Below, one piece after another: positions 16,036-25,431 of a DNA stretch of 64,000 nt (position 1 is the stretch's first letter; each line of letters opens with the position of its first letter). Under the pieces are notes generated by a model. The model had not been told where the DNA came from, did not search any database, and saw only the letters and a program-made list of their open reading frames with translations. The stretch spans positions 127,816-191,815 of the forward strand of contig JADJIH010000007.1 of the NCBI GenBank assembly GCA_016707115.1. The letters run 5' to 3'. Source of the DNA: Ignavibacteriales bacterium (GTDB lineage: Bacteria > Bacteroidota > Ignavibacteria > Ignavibacteriales > Ignavibacteriaceae). The position numbers were made by a program, and so were the translations under genes.

Positions 16036-17421
16036 TTATTTCTTTTTTGCGACCAGAGTATCAAGTTTTGGTCTGGAAATTCCTAAAAGTTTTGCAGCTT
16101 GAGATTTGTTTCCGCCCACCTTTTCTAATACTTGAAGAGCATAATGTTTAGATAATTTCCTAAGATCTGTGGTACCATAATTTAAATCCATTCGAATAAC
16201 ATTTTCAGGAACTTCTCCATTACTGGAATTAAATTGCATTACTGCAGGTACAGAGTTAATAAGATTAGAAAAATCGTTTAGAGTTAATTCTCCATTTTCT
16301 GATAGAAGAACAGCTCGTTCAATAACGTTTTTTAATTCCCGAACATTTCCAGGCCAGGGATATCCCAGAAAAAAATATCGCAATTCTTTACTTATTTTTT
16401 TTACTGACTTATTAAAAGTAAAATTAAATTCTTCAATAAAATGATCAGCCAGACTTACAATATCTTCACTTCTTTCATTTAAAGGAGGCAGTTCTATTGT
16501 AACTACATTTAATCGATGAAATAGATCTCTTCTGAAAGATCCTTCTTCAATCATTTGTTCAATATTTTTATTAGTTGCAGATATTATTCTTGCGTTAACA
16601 GGAATATCAACAATACCGCCTAATCGTTTTATAACTTTTTTTTCAATTGCTCTAAGAAGTTTTGCTTGTAAATTTAAACTCATATCACCAATTTCATCGA
16701 GGAAGAGAGTCCCATTTTCTGCAATTTCAAACAATCCAAGTTTTCTAGTTCTTGCACTAGTAAAGGCTCCCGCTTCATACCCAAATAATTCTGATTCAAG
16801 AAGATTTTCGGGAATAGCAGTACACACAATATCAACAAAAGGATCTTTACGATTCTTTCCATAATTATGGATCGCTCTTGCAAATAAACCTTTGCCGGTT
16901 CCTGTTTCGCCCAATAAAAGAATATTTGACGAACTTTGCTCAGATACTTTTTTTGCCAGATCGATAGTCCGAGAAAATTTTGGAGAACTGCCAATTATTC
17001 TTGCAAGATTATATCTTATGCTATCATCATCTCTTCGGGTAGTTGCAGAAGTCTTATATAATCCATTAGTGATAAGTTCTTTTATATAGGATGTAAACTT
17101 TACTATTTCATACGGAAATACAAATATATCGTGCAGACCCATTTTCGCAATTGTACTAACGAGTAATGCATTGTTATTTCTAATTACAATAATAATTTTG
17201 TTAAGAATCTCTTTTTTAACTAGAGCAACTTCTGCTAATAGTCCTGAGGCCAATGAATCGATTTGCAATACTAATATTGTATCTTCTTCAGCTGAAAATA
17301 ATTTGGGATTTGTAAACGCAATTGGAATACTTTCTAACTCAACCTGTCTTAAACCGGAGTTGATAGCACTGATATCATCATTATCAGAATATATTTTTAT
17401 ATTAACTTTTTTGGTATTCAT
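16036..17421 (-). CDS. Sigma-54-dependent enhancer-binding regulator with pseudo-receiver
   Basis: A 461-residue transcription activator. Residues 1-120 have the beta/alpha rhythm of a receiver domain (SDNDD, VLQIDS, IIIVIR, IFVFPYE) but lack the conserved Lys and have no clear phospho-Asp context. The AAA+ core follows with Walker A GETGTGKG (171-178), the sigma-54 loop GAFTSA in place of GAFTGA (218-223), Walker B GTLFLDE (237-243), and the arginine-finger region FRRDLFHRL. The C-terminus is a Fis-type helix-turn-helix (GNKSQAAKLLGISRPKL). Its start overlaps the kinase gene by 20 bases. The next gene on the strand has a sigma-54 promoter and is the natural target. Confidence 0.92.
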   Translation of the reverse strand: MNTKKVNIKIYSDNDDISAINSGLRQVELESIPIAFTNPKLFSAEEDTILVLQIDSLASGLLAEVALVKKEILNKIIIVIRNNNALLVSTIAKMGLHDIFVFPYEIVKFTSYIKELITNGLYKTSATTRRDDDSIRYNLARIIGSSPKFSRTIDLAKKVSEQSSSNILLLGETGTGKGLFARAIHNYGKNRKDPFVDIVCTAIPENLLESELFGYEAGAFTSARTRKLGLFEIAENGTLFLDEIGDMSLNLQAKLLRAIEKKVIKRLGGIVDIPVNARIISATNKNIEQMIEEGSFRRDLFHRLNVVTIELPPLNERSEDIVSLADHFIEEFNFTFNKSVKKISKELRYFFLGYPWPGNVRELKNVIERAVLLSENGELTLNDFSNLINSVPAVMQFNSSNGEVPENVIRMDLNYGTTDLRKLSKHYALQVLEKVGGNKSQAAKLLGISRPKLDTLVAKKK

Positions 17422-20400
17422 TTAACTGAGTTTGATTGCCGATTAGAATTAATTTTTCTATGGCTTTTTTTCTTTCAGGATTATTAAAATAAGCTGTTCT
17501 TATTTTATTATTAGTAATATTTTCACCAATCATATTTACCAATTCATAGGCATAGTGTCGTGGTTTTTTCGCTTTATAAAAATTACCTCGTTCCCAATAA
17601 GTTTCAGCGATTGTAAAAAGAATTTTCCAGGTCAGTTCGCTAATACTTTCTTCTTCAATCAAATTATATGCGCTCTCAAAATACTCTAGCGGCGATTTCA
17701 AATTTTCATTTTGGGTAAAGTATGCAATCCTTCCAAATAAATATTCTCGTTGTGCCTTGAATATAACATTTTGTTCAACATATTTTATAAAATCTTTATC
17801 AGAAAGATAAAACAATGCTTTATCAAATTTTCTTATATTTATTAAATGTTCCGATATTTTAATAATAGCATCTACATAAATACTTACTTCCGGTATTTTA
17901 TTTGCTATTTCTAAAAGCGAAGACATTTCAGTATTTAATTCAGGCGATTTAAGTTTACCTATTTTTAGTAATAATTTTAAATAATTAAAAATTAAATTAT
18001 TTCTTTCAGAATTATTTTCGTCAGTAAATAAGAAATATTCATATTGATTGACAATTCTTTCTAATTCTTCAGCATTTCCGATAGCAAACCAAAATATTCC
18101 CAACAAGTAAATATCATTAAGAGCTTCTTCCTTATTATTTAATTGATTAAAAATATTTAGTGCTTTATTAATATTATCATATGCACTTTGATAGTCACAA
18201 GTGTGCAGATAAACTTCACCAAGATTACTTAGCGATAACCCTATTCCATTCTGATTTCCAAGGGCTGTAAATATTTTTTCAGAACGCAACCAACTTTCAC
18301 ACGCCCTCTCGAAGTCATTATTTCCCTGATAAAAAACCCCATAATTTATGAGGATTAATGCCTCTTGTTCCAAATTGCCAATAGTCTGATTTAGTTTTAT
18401 TGCTTCTTGCCAATATTTTGAGGCTGTATTCTTATCTCCAAGTATGTTATAAATAGTACCAATATTTACTTTTATACGTGCGATTCTATCAGTCAACTTT
18501 CTTTTAGGATAACTTTCTTCTGCAAGAATAAAATTCTTTAACGCTTGTTCCGGATTGTTTCTAAATTGAATTTCTATAAGACCTAAAAGATTAAAACATT
18601 TTTCTTTTTCTTCATCCATTAAATTTTTGTCTTCAAGCAATTTTTTACAATAATCCTCAGCTTCACTAAAATTATTCAAATCAAATTCAGCATAAGCTAT
18701 CTGAATCAGAATTTTTTGCTTAAATATAATATCGTTTACTGATAAGTGTAATTGAAGCAAAATGCTTTTCCCATCTTCAAGTTTTCTTAATCCAATCAGG
18801 CAAGTCCCTTTAATAAATTGCATCTGATTTTTATCCTCATCAGACATTTTTTCAAAATTTAGCTTGTAAATTTTTTCTAAGGCAAGTTTAAAATCACTTA
18901 GCTTATAAAGAGTTTTTACAAGTTCATATTTTAATGATATTAGTAATTTTTCATTAATATTAAACTGCAATACTTTTTCTAACAAGGATTTTTTATAAGC
19001 ATAAGCACTAATTTCTTCAGCTTGAGTAATCTCCTTTTTAAAAAATTCAACAGATTGTTCGTACTCATTTGCAAGCTCAAATTGTCTTGCTAATTCCATT
19101 GTGTTGAAATCAGCGAACAATTTTTTAATTGAGTTAGCCAGAACTATATGAAATTTAACTCGGTTGCTGATGGTTGAGTAAATGTATTTCTTAAAGTTAT
19201 AAGAATTGATTCTGGGTGCATTACTAAGACTTAATGGATCTATAATGTTTTTTTTCTCCAGCTCATCAAGTATGGATTTTAGAATTTCATGTTTAACATC
19301 CAGTAATGCTGCAAGCACGGTTTGCTCTATGGATATTTCAAATGCTGATATTATTTGGGCTAGTTTTAATTCAAGACTGTTCAAATTACTAAGACGCATG
19401 CGGTATAATTCTTCGTGCGAACTTTGGAGTGCAAGGATTATATCTTCAGTTGATTCAAATGTGACTATAGCATTATTAAACTGAATTACCTTTAGAAGTA
19501 TTAAATCTTTTATAAACTGTTTAATATTTCCAGGTTGCAGATCAGAATAGAGTAAAATATATTTTTTTAACTCTGCTTTAGGAAAAGATGGAGAATAGCT
19601 TAAATCCAAAAACTCTGTGAGCTGATGATCAGTAAACTGATTAAGCTGAATAACACATAAATTATTTAAGGACGAGGAAGAATGATCAAAATCAGAAGAT
19701 TCGGTTAAAATTACTTTTATTCCCTTTACCTGGAATATTCTTATAATCTCAGTCAGTGATTCTTTCGTAAATTCATCATACATGTTATAGTCATCTAAAA
19801 GTAAGGTAAGCTCTATGTTCGCGGGTAAAGTATTAAATATCCTTTTTACTGAATCGAAAAAACTATTTGAAGAGTTATCAAAGAAATCATTAATAATATC
19901 CGCATACTCTTTTTCCTTTTCACGATAGATAACTTCAGATAGTATAATTTTTCTAAAAATATACTTTACCGCTTCAAATCCTGATTTGATTTTAGTGTTT
20001 TCAATAAATAATGAGTACTGTTTCTGACGGTAAATTTCCTGCATTAATGTTGTTTTTCCTGAACCGTCAAATCCGGTAACCGTGAAAACTTCATTACTTG
20101 TTTTGTCTTTTAGATAAGTGCTTAAAATGTTAAATGCATCTTTCCTATCACTAAAAACTTTAGCAGGGATTAAATCTTTAATAACTTCAAAATCAATCGA
20201 TATCTCTAAATCTAAAAGGATTTGTAATGCATTTTCATAACGCTCCTCAGGATTTTTCTTAATTAATTTTGATATAACCTTAATTAAACTATCAGAATAA
20301 TTTGATGGGCCTAATTCAAAATCTTCTTCAATGTGAGCTTTATATATTTCAATTTCATTTTCACCAACAAATGGAAAACTTCCATATACAATTCGATAAA

Positions 20401-21004
20401 GCAGAATTCCCAAAGAATAAAAATCAACCCTATAATTATGTTGTTCGTTTTTTAAAAGTTCTGGTGCGATGTAAAATGCAGTGCCTTGAATTTCTTTTTC
20501 ATATTCAGACATTGTGTAGCGTGCCAACCCAAGATCGATTATTTTAATAACAGGATTGCCATTTGTTTCAGAGACAAGAATATTTTCAGCTTTAAGATCG
20601 TAATAGATATAATTGGTTTGATGCAGATAATAAAGAACGGAACAAATTTGCTTGATAATTAAATTAAGTTTTTTTTCATCTTTCAATCCGCTATAGTTTA
20701 ATAACAGATTGGATGGAAAATATTCCATAGTTATAAAAGGAGAGAATTTTTCTATTTCAAGATCTTCATCTTCATCTTTTATTAAAACCTTACAAAGTTC
20801 AAATGACTTTATAATATTAGGGTGATCAAGTTTTTGAAGTATAAAATATTCTTCTCGAAACAATTCCAGTTCTTCATTTGATGCGGCTGGGGGTAAAAAT
20901 TTAGCAGCTACTTCTCTTTCAGGAAATTCAGTATCTATTACATTGAATACTTTACTTCTTCCTTCGCCTAATTTTTTACTAACTATGTATCTTTTATTAA
21001 TCAT
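17402..21004 (-). CDS. Ser/Thr protein kinase - AAA ATPase - TPR sensor protein
   Basis: A 1200-residue protein with no membrane segment. Residues about 5-270 are a Hanks-type kinase: Gly loop LGEGRSKVF, VAAKF Lys, catalytic loop YYDLKAENIL near 133 (HRD changed to YYD, so a non-RD kinase), DLG, and APE. An AAA/STAND-like domain follows with Walker A GFDGSGKTT near 310 and LTLLLDDYN. From about 640 to 1150 the chain is TPR repeats (for example LSNLGEVYLHTCDYQSAYDN). The arrangement recalls PknK/MalT-type regulators. It lies four bases after a permease gene and overlaps the sigma-54 activator gene, so it probably controls that activator. Confidence 0.88.
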   Translation of the reverse strand: MINKRYIVSKKLGEGRSKVFNVIDTEFPEREVAAKFLPPAASNEELELFREEYFILQKLDHPNIIKSFELCKVLIKDEDEDLEIEKFSPFITMEYFPSNLLLNYSGLKDEKKLNLIIKQICSVLYYLHQTNYIYYDLKAENILVSETNGNPVIKIIDLGLARYTMSEYEKEIQGTAFYIAPELLKNEQHNYRVDFYSLGILLYRIVYGSFPFVGENEIEIYKAHIEEDFELGPSNYSDSLIKVISKLIKKNPEERYENALQILLDLEISIDFEVIKDLIPAKVFSDRKDAFNILSTYLKDKTSNEVFTVTGFDGSGKTTLMQEIYRQKQYSLFIENTKIKSGFEAVKYIFRKIILSEVIYREKEKEYADIINDFFDNSSNSFFDSVKRIFNTLPANIELTLLLDDYNMYDEFTKESLTEIIRIFQVKGIKVILTESSDFDHSSSSLNNLCVIQLNQFTDHQLTEFLDLSYSPSFPKAELKKYILLYSDLQPGNIKQFIKDLILLKVIQFNNAIVTFESTEDIILALQSSHEELYRMRLSNLNSLELKLAQIISAFEISIEQTVLAALLDVKHEILKSILDELEKKNIIDPLSLSNAPRINSYNFKKYIYSTISNRVKFHIVLANSIKKLFADFNTMELARQFELANEYEQSVEFFKKEITQAEEISAYAYKKSLLEKVLQFNINEKLLISLKYELVKTLYKLSDFKLALEKIYKLNFEKMSDEDKNQMQFIKGTCLIGLRKLEDGKSILLQLHLSVNDIIFKQKILIQIAYAEFDLNNFSEAEDYCKKLLEDKNLMDEEKEKCFNLLGLIEIQFRNNPEQALKNFILAEESYPKRKLTDRIARIKVNIGTIYNILGDKNTASKYWQEAIKLNQTIGNLEQEALILINYGVFYQGNNDFERACESWLRSEKIFTALGNQNGIGLSLSNLGEVYLHTCDYQSAYDNINKALNIFNQLNNKEEALNDIYLLGIFWFAIGNAEELERIVNQYEYFLFTDENNSERNNLIFNYLKLLLKIGKLKSPELNTEMSSLLEIANKIPEVSIYVDAIIKISEHLINIRKFDKALFYLSDKDFIKYVEQNVIFKAQREYLFGRIAYFTQNENLKSPLEYFESAYNLIEEESISELTWKILFTIAETYWERGNFYKAKKPRHYAYELVNMIGENITNNKIRTAYFNNPERKKAIEKLILIGNQTQLNEYQKS

Positions 21005-21007
21005 TGA

Positions 21008-22282
21008 CTATTTAATTGTGGGATTAAGAAATTTATTTATCTCTCTACCGATTTCATTAATACTTAACAAGGAGATTATTAAAGTAAATCCGGGAATAAA
21101 TATTAACCACCATGATTGTGTTATATATTGTTGCCCGGCTTCAATCATGGAACCCCAGGATGGATATTCAGTTCCAGTGCCTATACCTAAATAACTAAGA
21201 GCTGATTCTGCCAAAATCACATTACTGAGTTGAAAAATTAAATTGACAGTTACAGGAACAATAATAACAGGTAATATTTCTCTTATCAACAGTTTGATAT
21301 TTTTTAATCCAATTAATTTAGCAGATAAATAATACTCTTTACTTTTTATGGATAGCATTTCACTTTTAGTTACTTTAAATAGACTCATCCAACCTGAAAA
21401 ACCTAAAACAATTATGATAGAAATAATACTATTGCCAAACAAAGCGATTATAAGTATAACTAAAAATATCGCTGGAAATGAAAGAAACAAATCTGTTAAT
21501 CGACTTAAAAATAGATTTGCAAATCCACCTTGTTCAACTGCAATGAAAGCAAATGTTAATCCTAAAATAAATGACACCAAAACTGCCCCAAATCCAACCA
21601 ACAAGGAGATTCTTGATCCATATACAATTCTTGTAAAAACATCTCTACCAAATTCATCTGAACCCAGTAAAAATAACTTGGATTCAATTAACGGCTTATT
21701 ATTAATACTTACTAGTGAATTTTTATCAACATTAAACTGAAAACCTGACTGGTAATATATGGTTGAAGAATCAACTATCAGACTATCGATAAATATAATA
21801 TTTTCATTATACGATACTGGAACAACTTTGTTAATTAATTTCTTTAAATCATTATCATCATTCTTATTTGATCGATTTTTTAATTCTATATAATCTACCA
21901 ATGAAAAGGGCGGGAGTAATTTTGTTACCGAAATGTTTTTTTGAAAATCAGGATGTTGAAGGGTTATAACTGGTGCAAAAATAAAACATGCTAACAGCAA
22001 TATTAATAATGAATCCGCTATTTTTAATCTACGCGAAAGTAATTTTTTAATTTTACCTGAACTTAGAATTGTTATAGGTAAAGTTATAATAAGTAATAAT
22101 GAGATTATATTATCAATCAATGATATATCGATAAGTGCAGATAAATTAATATTCCCTACAAAAAGCGATTGACTAAGCGCCAATAATAAACATAACAAAT
22201 TGATTAAATGTGTATACCTTATTACAGCTATTGTTAAAAGAACAATTAGAATAAAATGCCATATTTTGATTTTATTTAACAT
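21008..22282 (-). CDS. Oligopeptide-type ABC permease (DppC/OppC family), enlarged
   Basis: A 424-residue inner-membrane permease, longer than the usual 280-300. Residues 1-75 hold about three extra hydrophobic segments. The segment ADSLLILLLACFIFAPVI (near 89-106) matches the usual first OppC helix. Next comes an enlarged periplasmic loop of about 100 residues (107-205), then the family signature LLGSDEFGRDVFTR and five membrane helices. An EAA-type loop (SAKLIGLKNIKLLIREILP) contacts the ATPase. The start overlaps the dppB-like stop by one base. No periplasmic binding-protein gene lies nearby; the large loop might compensate, which is inference. Confidence 0.85.
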   Translation of the reverse strand: MLNKIKIWHFILIVLLTIAVIRYTHLINLLCLLLALSQSLFVGNINLSALIDISLIDNIISLLLIITLPITILSSGKIKKLLSRRLKIADSLLILLLACFIFAPVITLQHPDFQKNISVTKLLPPFSLVDYIELKNRSNKNDDNDLKKLINKVVPVSYNENIIFIDSLIVDSSTIYYQSGFQFNVDKNSLVSINNKPLIESKLFLLGSDEFGRDVFTRIVYGSRISLLVGFGAVLVSFILGLTFAFIAVEQGGFANLFLSRLTDLFLSFPAIFLVILIIALFGNSIISIIIVLGFSGWMSLFKVTKSEMLSIKSKEYYLSAKLIGLKNIKLLIREILPVIIVPVTVNLIFQLSNVILAESALSYLGIGTGTEYPSWGSMIEAGQQYITQSWWLIFIPGFTLIISLLSINEIGREINKFLNPTIK

Positions 22283-23268
22283 CAGTTGATTAATTCTTTC
22301 AAATATCTCTTATCCATTTTTATCTTTATAAGATCAGCAGCCAAATTTGAAAGCACCATCATTAAACCAGCTATAAAAGTGCATGCAATTACAAGAGGGA
22401 AATCACGATTTAAAATTGCAGTTACTGTTAATCGCCCCATACCTGGCAAAGAAAAAATGACTTCGGTAAGTAAAGCACCCCCTAGTAATATACCAAACTC
22501 AATTCCTGCAATAGAAATTAAAGGCTGAATTGAATTCGGGAGTAAATGCTTTTTAAATATTTCATTTTTGGTAAATCCATTGGCTCTTAAGTTTAGGATG
22601 AACGAACTACTTTTAACAGAATCAAAATTATCTCTTAGGTATTTATAAAAAACAGCAATGCCAGCTAATGATAGTGTAATCATTGGTAACACTAAATGGA
22701 TAAAAAAGTCTGTAAGTTTTTCAATTGAATTAAGATCATCATGATAAATAGATTTGATTCCAGATGTTGGCAAAACATCAAGCTTAACTGAAAATATGTA
22801 TACTAATATTAAACCAATAACAAATGTCGGCACAGAAAATAGGATAATAGAGAGTTTTGATAAATATCTATCAATCGATTTTCCATGTTTTCTAAATGAA
22901 TATTTGGCAAGTAAATATCCCAGCAGCAATTGTATTATAAAACTGATGGAGGAGAATATAAGGGTAAAAAGAAAATAATCTTTTATCACTGTAAATACAG
23001 GCTGGCGATAGTTATAGGAGATTCCAAAATCCCCAGAAAATAAATTAAGCACAAATGAACTATATTGAACATAGATTGGCTTATCTAATCCGAATGATCT
23101 TGTTACACTTTCAGCTAATTGAGGACTTAACTGTGGAGAAAGGTATTTTTGAGTCGGATTACCGGGAGCTAATCTTATAAGTAGAAAAATAAAAGTAATT
23201 AATAATAGAAGAACGAGTATCGAGCTTGCAACTCTTTTTAGTATTGCCCAATAAAAATCTTTTTTCAT
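22282..23268 (-). CDS. Oligopeptide-type ABC permease (DppB/OppB family)
   Basis: A 328-residue inner-membrane permease of normal family length. It starts with the DppB pattern (LLLLITFIFLLIRLAPGNP), has a periplasmic stretch SFGLDKPIYVQY, and carries the EAA-type loop LRANGFTKNEIFKKHLLPN. The ending GALLTEVIFSLPGMGRL is typical of the family. It is the first gene of the minus-strand operon permease-permease-kinase-sigma-54 activator. The divergent neighbours encode two matching ATPases, so the four products probably form one transporter. The substrate may be a peptide, but nickel or polyamine transporters use related subunits. Confidence 0.9.
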   Translation of the reverse strand: MKKDFYWAILKRVASSILVLLLLITFIFLLIRLAPGNPTQKYLSPQLSPQLAESVTRSFGLDKPIYVQYSSFVLNLFSGDFGISYNYRQPVFTVIKDYFLFTLIFSSISFIIQLLLGYLLAKYSFRKHGKSIDRYLSKLSIILFSVPTFVIGLILVYIFSVKLDVLPTSGIKSIYHDDLNSIEKLTDFFIHLVLPMITLSLAGIAVFYKYLRDNFDSVKSSSFILNLRANGFTKNEIFKKHLLPNSIQPLISIAGIEFGILLGGALLTEVIFSLPGMGRLTVTAILNRDFPLVIACTFIAGLMMVLSNLAADLIKIKMDKRYLKELIN

Positions 23269-23341
23269 AGTAAGTAGAATTAAATGCTAATAAATCTTTG
23301 GTTAATTTATTATTTTGATAAACAAATACAAAAGTTTAATA

Positions 23342-24091
23342 ATGCTTAAAGCCAATATTAATAAAGTTGTCCTCACCAATAATGATGCAGACAGAGAAGT
23401 TCTGCGTAATATTAATTTTAGCATCAGCAATAATATGATTTATTCTGTGCTTGGGAAAAATGGCAGCGGCAAATCCACACTTATTAAATCGCTTACTGGA
23501 TTATTAAATAGTGATCTTTATAAAGTTGATGGCAAGGTTCTTTGGTTTGATGAAAATATTTTTGAAATGAAGAAAGTGAGATTATTATCCCTGCGCAAAA
23601 CAGAGATTAAATATGTTATGCAGGATTTGACTAGGAATTTCGATCCTTTGAAAACTATAAAATATTATTTTGATTATACAGGATTTAAGGAGAAGACTAT
23701 TTCACTCCAATTAAAAAGTTTTTTGCTTCCTGATTATCAGATAATTTCTAATCTTCATTCTTATGAACTCAGCGGCGGTATGGCACAGAGAATAAGTTTA
23801 TTGATAGCGATGCTTTCAAATCCAAAACTTTTAATATTGGATGAGCCAACTTCTGCCATTGATTATGCTAATATTAATCTTATTAAACTAAAACTTTTGG
23901 AATTTAAGAAAACAGGCGGATCGGTTTTAATTGTTACTCAGGATATTGATTTTGCAAAAGAAATTTCTGATAAAATTGCTTTTCTACATGATAATAAATT
24001 AAGTGAGTTTATAGAAATAGTTGATTTTTTTAAAGATTCTGGTCTTTCGCTTCACAATACTTTTCTTCAGTCTTATAAAGAACTGCAATGA
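23342..24091 (+). CDS. Oligopeptide-type ABC ATPase (DppD-like) with altered H-loop
   Basis: A 249-residue cytoplasmic ABC ATPase. It has Walker A GKNGSGKST, Q-loop VMQD, signature ELSGGMAQR and Walker B LLILDEPTSAID. The switch His, usually in VTHD, is Gln here (VTQDIDFA). ATG at 23342 is chosen; a TTG at 23315 would add nine residues that do not look like this family. The gene is divergent from the permeases across a short shared promoter region and overlaps the next ATPase gene by four bases (ATGA). With a second ATPase that keeps its His, a heterodimer with one weak site is expected. Confidence 0.85.
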   Translation: MLKANINKVVLTNNDADREVLRNINFSISNNMIYSVLGKNGSGKSTLIKSLTGLLNSDLYKVDGKVLWFDENIFEMKKVRLLSLRKTEIKYVMQDLTRNFDPLKTIKYYFDYTGFKEKTISLQLKSFLLPDYQIISNLHSYELSGGMAQRISLLIAMLSNPKLLILDEPTSAIDYANINLIKLKLLEFKKTGGSVLIVTQDIDFAKEISDKIAFLHDNKLSEFIEIVDFFKDSGLSLHNTFLQSYKELQ

Positions 24092-24897
24092 AAGATATTA
24101 TTCTAAAAGCTGAAAAGATTTCTTACTCCATTGAAAACAAGAAATTATTTTCCAATAATCAAACTACTGAGATATTAAAGGATGTTTCTTTTGAAATTGA
24201 AAGGGGTAAAGTACTTGGAATTTCGGGTCAGTCAGGCAGCGGTAAATCTACACTTGCAAAAATATTAAGTAGAGTTTATTTCCAAACCTCCGGTACAATT
24301 CATAATTATTTCGTAAAAGATTGGAGTGACTCTCTATCAAATCCGGTCCAAATATTATTTCAAAATGATGGCGAATTGATAAATCCATTTAGAAAAGTAA
24401 AAGATGTTTTGAATGAAGCCTTTGAATTGAAATTTAAGAAAGACAAGAACTATGAGTTTGAAGTTGATGAAATTATTAAAAAGTTTAATCTTAACCCGAG
24501 TTTAAAAGAAAGTAAAGGATCACAATTAAGCGGTGGCGAAAAGCAGCGCATTGCTCTTGCAAGAATTGTTATTGTGGAGCCTGAAATTTTAGTTTTGGAT
24601 GAACCATTTTCTTCACAGGATGTTGAAGCTCAGCTTAGTATTATTAAACTAATTAATAAATTAAAATCGGAGCTTAATCTTACAATAATTTGTATCTCGC
24701 ACGATCTAAATATCTTAAAACACATTTCTGATGAATTAATAATTATGTATAACGGGAAAGTTGTTGAGTATGGGGAAACAAAAACTTTAATTGATAATCC
24801 TACAAATGAATACACTAGGTTTTTACTGAGAGCACAAGCGTTAAATCTAACCGAAGAAGAAATTCAAAAATTCCACAACACTTATGAGCAAAACTAA
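24088..24897 (+). CDS. Oligopeptide-type ABC ATPase (DppF-like)
   Basis: A 269-residue ABC ATPase with Walker A SGQSGSGKST, Q-loop ILFQND, signature QLSGGEKQRIALARI, Walker B ILVLDEPFSSQD and an intact switch His (ISHDLNIL). It pairs with the preceding ATPase and the divergent DppB/DppC-like permeases. The last residues overlap the ybaK start by 14 bases. No solute-binding protein is encoded between these genes or within several genes on either side, so the system could be an importer with a distant binding protein or a Sap-like exporter. Confidence 0.88.
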   Translation: MKDIILKAEKISYSIENKKLFSNNQTTEILKDVSFEIERGKVLGISGQSGSGKSTLAKILSRVYFQTSGTIHNYFVKDWSDSLSNPVQILFQNDGELINPFRKVKDVLNEAFELKFKKDKNYEFEVDEIIKKFNLNPSLKESKGSQLSGGEKQRIALARIVIVEPEILVLDEPFSSQDVEAQLSIIKLINKLKSELNLTIICISHDLNILKHISDELIIMYNGKVVEYGETKTLIDNPTNEYTRFLLRAQALNLTEEEIQKFHNTYEQN

Positions 24898-25351
24898 CGC
24901 AATAAGAATTCTCGAATCCCACAAAATCAGATTTGAAGCAATTTCATATAATGTTGATGAAGACGATTTAAGTGGAGAAACTGTTGCATTAAAAATTGGA
25001 GCCAATCCAGAATCAGTATTTAAAACACTGGTTTGCGTTGGAGATAAAAGTGGTCATATTGTGTTTTGTATTCCTGTTACTCAAGAACTTAATCTAAAAA
25101 AAGCTGCTGCTGCAAGTAAAAATAAAAAAGTTGAAATGATTAAACTGAAAGATTTACTTCCGCTTACAGGTTATATTCGTGGAGGGTGTTCACCTATAGG
25201 GATGAAAAAACTTCTCCCAACTTATATTGATGAAACAGCACAATTATTTGAAAGCATTTATGTTAGCGCAGGTGTGCGCGGATTACAAATTAAGCTTTTT
25301 CCAGAGGATCTTATTAAACTTATTGATGCCGGTTATAAAGATTTAATTTAA
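24884..25351 (+). CDS. ybaK: YbaK family Cys-tRNA(Pro)/aminoacyl-tRNA deacylase
   Basis: A 155-residue trans-editing enzyme that hydrolyses mischarged tRNA, typically Cys-tRNA(Pro). The family features are the Lys in FKTLVCVGD, the motif GYIRGGCSPIG near residues 94-104, and the C-terminal SAGVRGLQIKL. Length is normal. ATG at 24884 overlaps the upstream ATPase gene, so it is co-transcribed, but no functional link to transport is evident. Confidence 0.9.
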   Translation: MSKTNAIRILESHKIRFEAISYNVDEDDLSGETVALKIGANPESVFKTLVCVGDKSGHIVFCIPVTQELNLKKAAAASKNKKVEMIKLKDLLPLTGYIRGGCSPIGMKKLLPTYIDETAQLFESIYVSAGVRGLQIKLFPEDLIKLIDAGYKDLI

Positions 25352-25431
25352 GACTTAAGCTGTGTTTGTAATTATACTTTATTGAGGTTAATAAAATATA
25401 GTTTATTTTAGCACTCAGGAAGGAAACAGAA

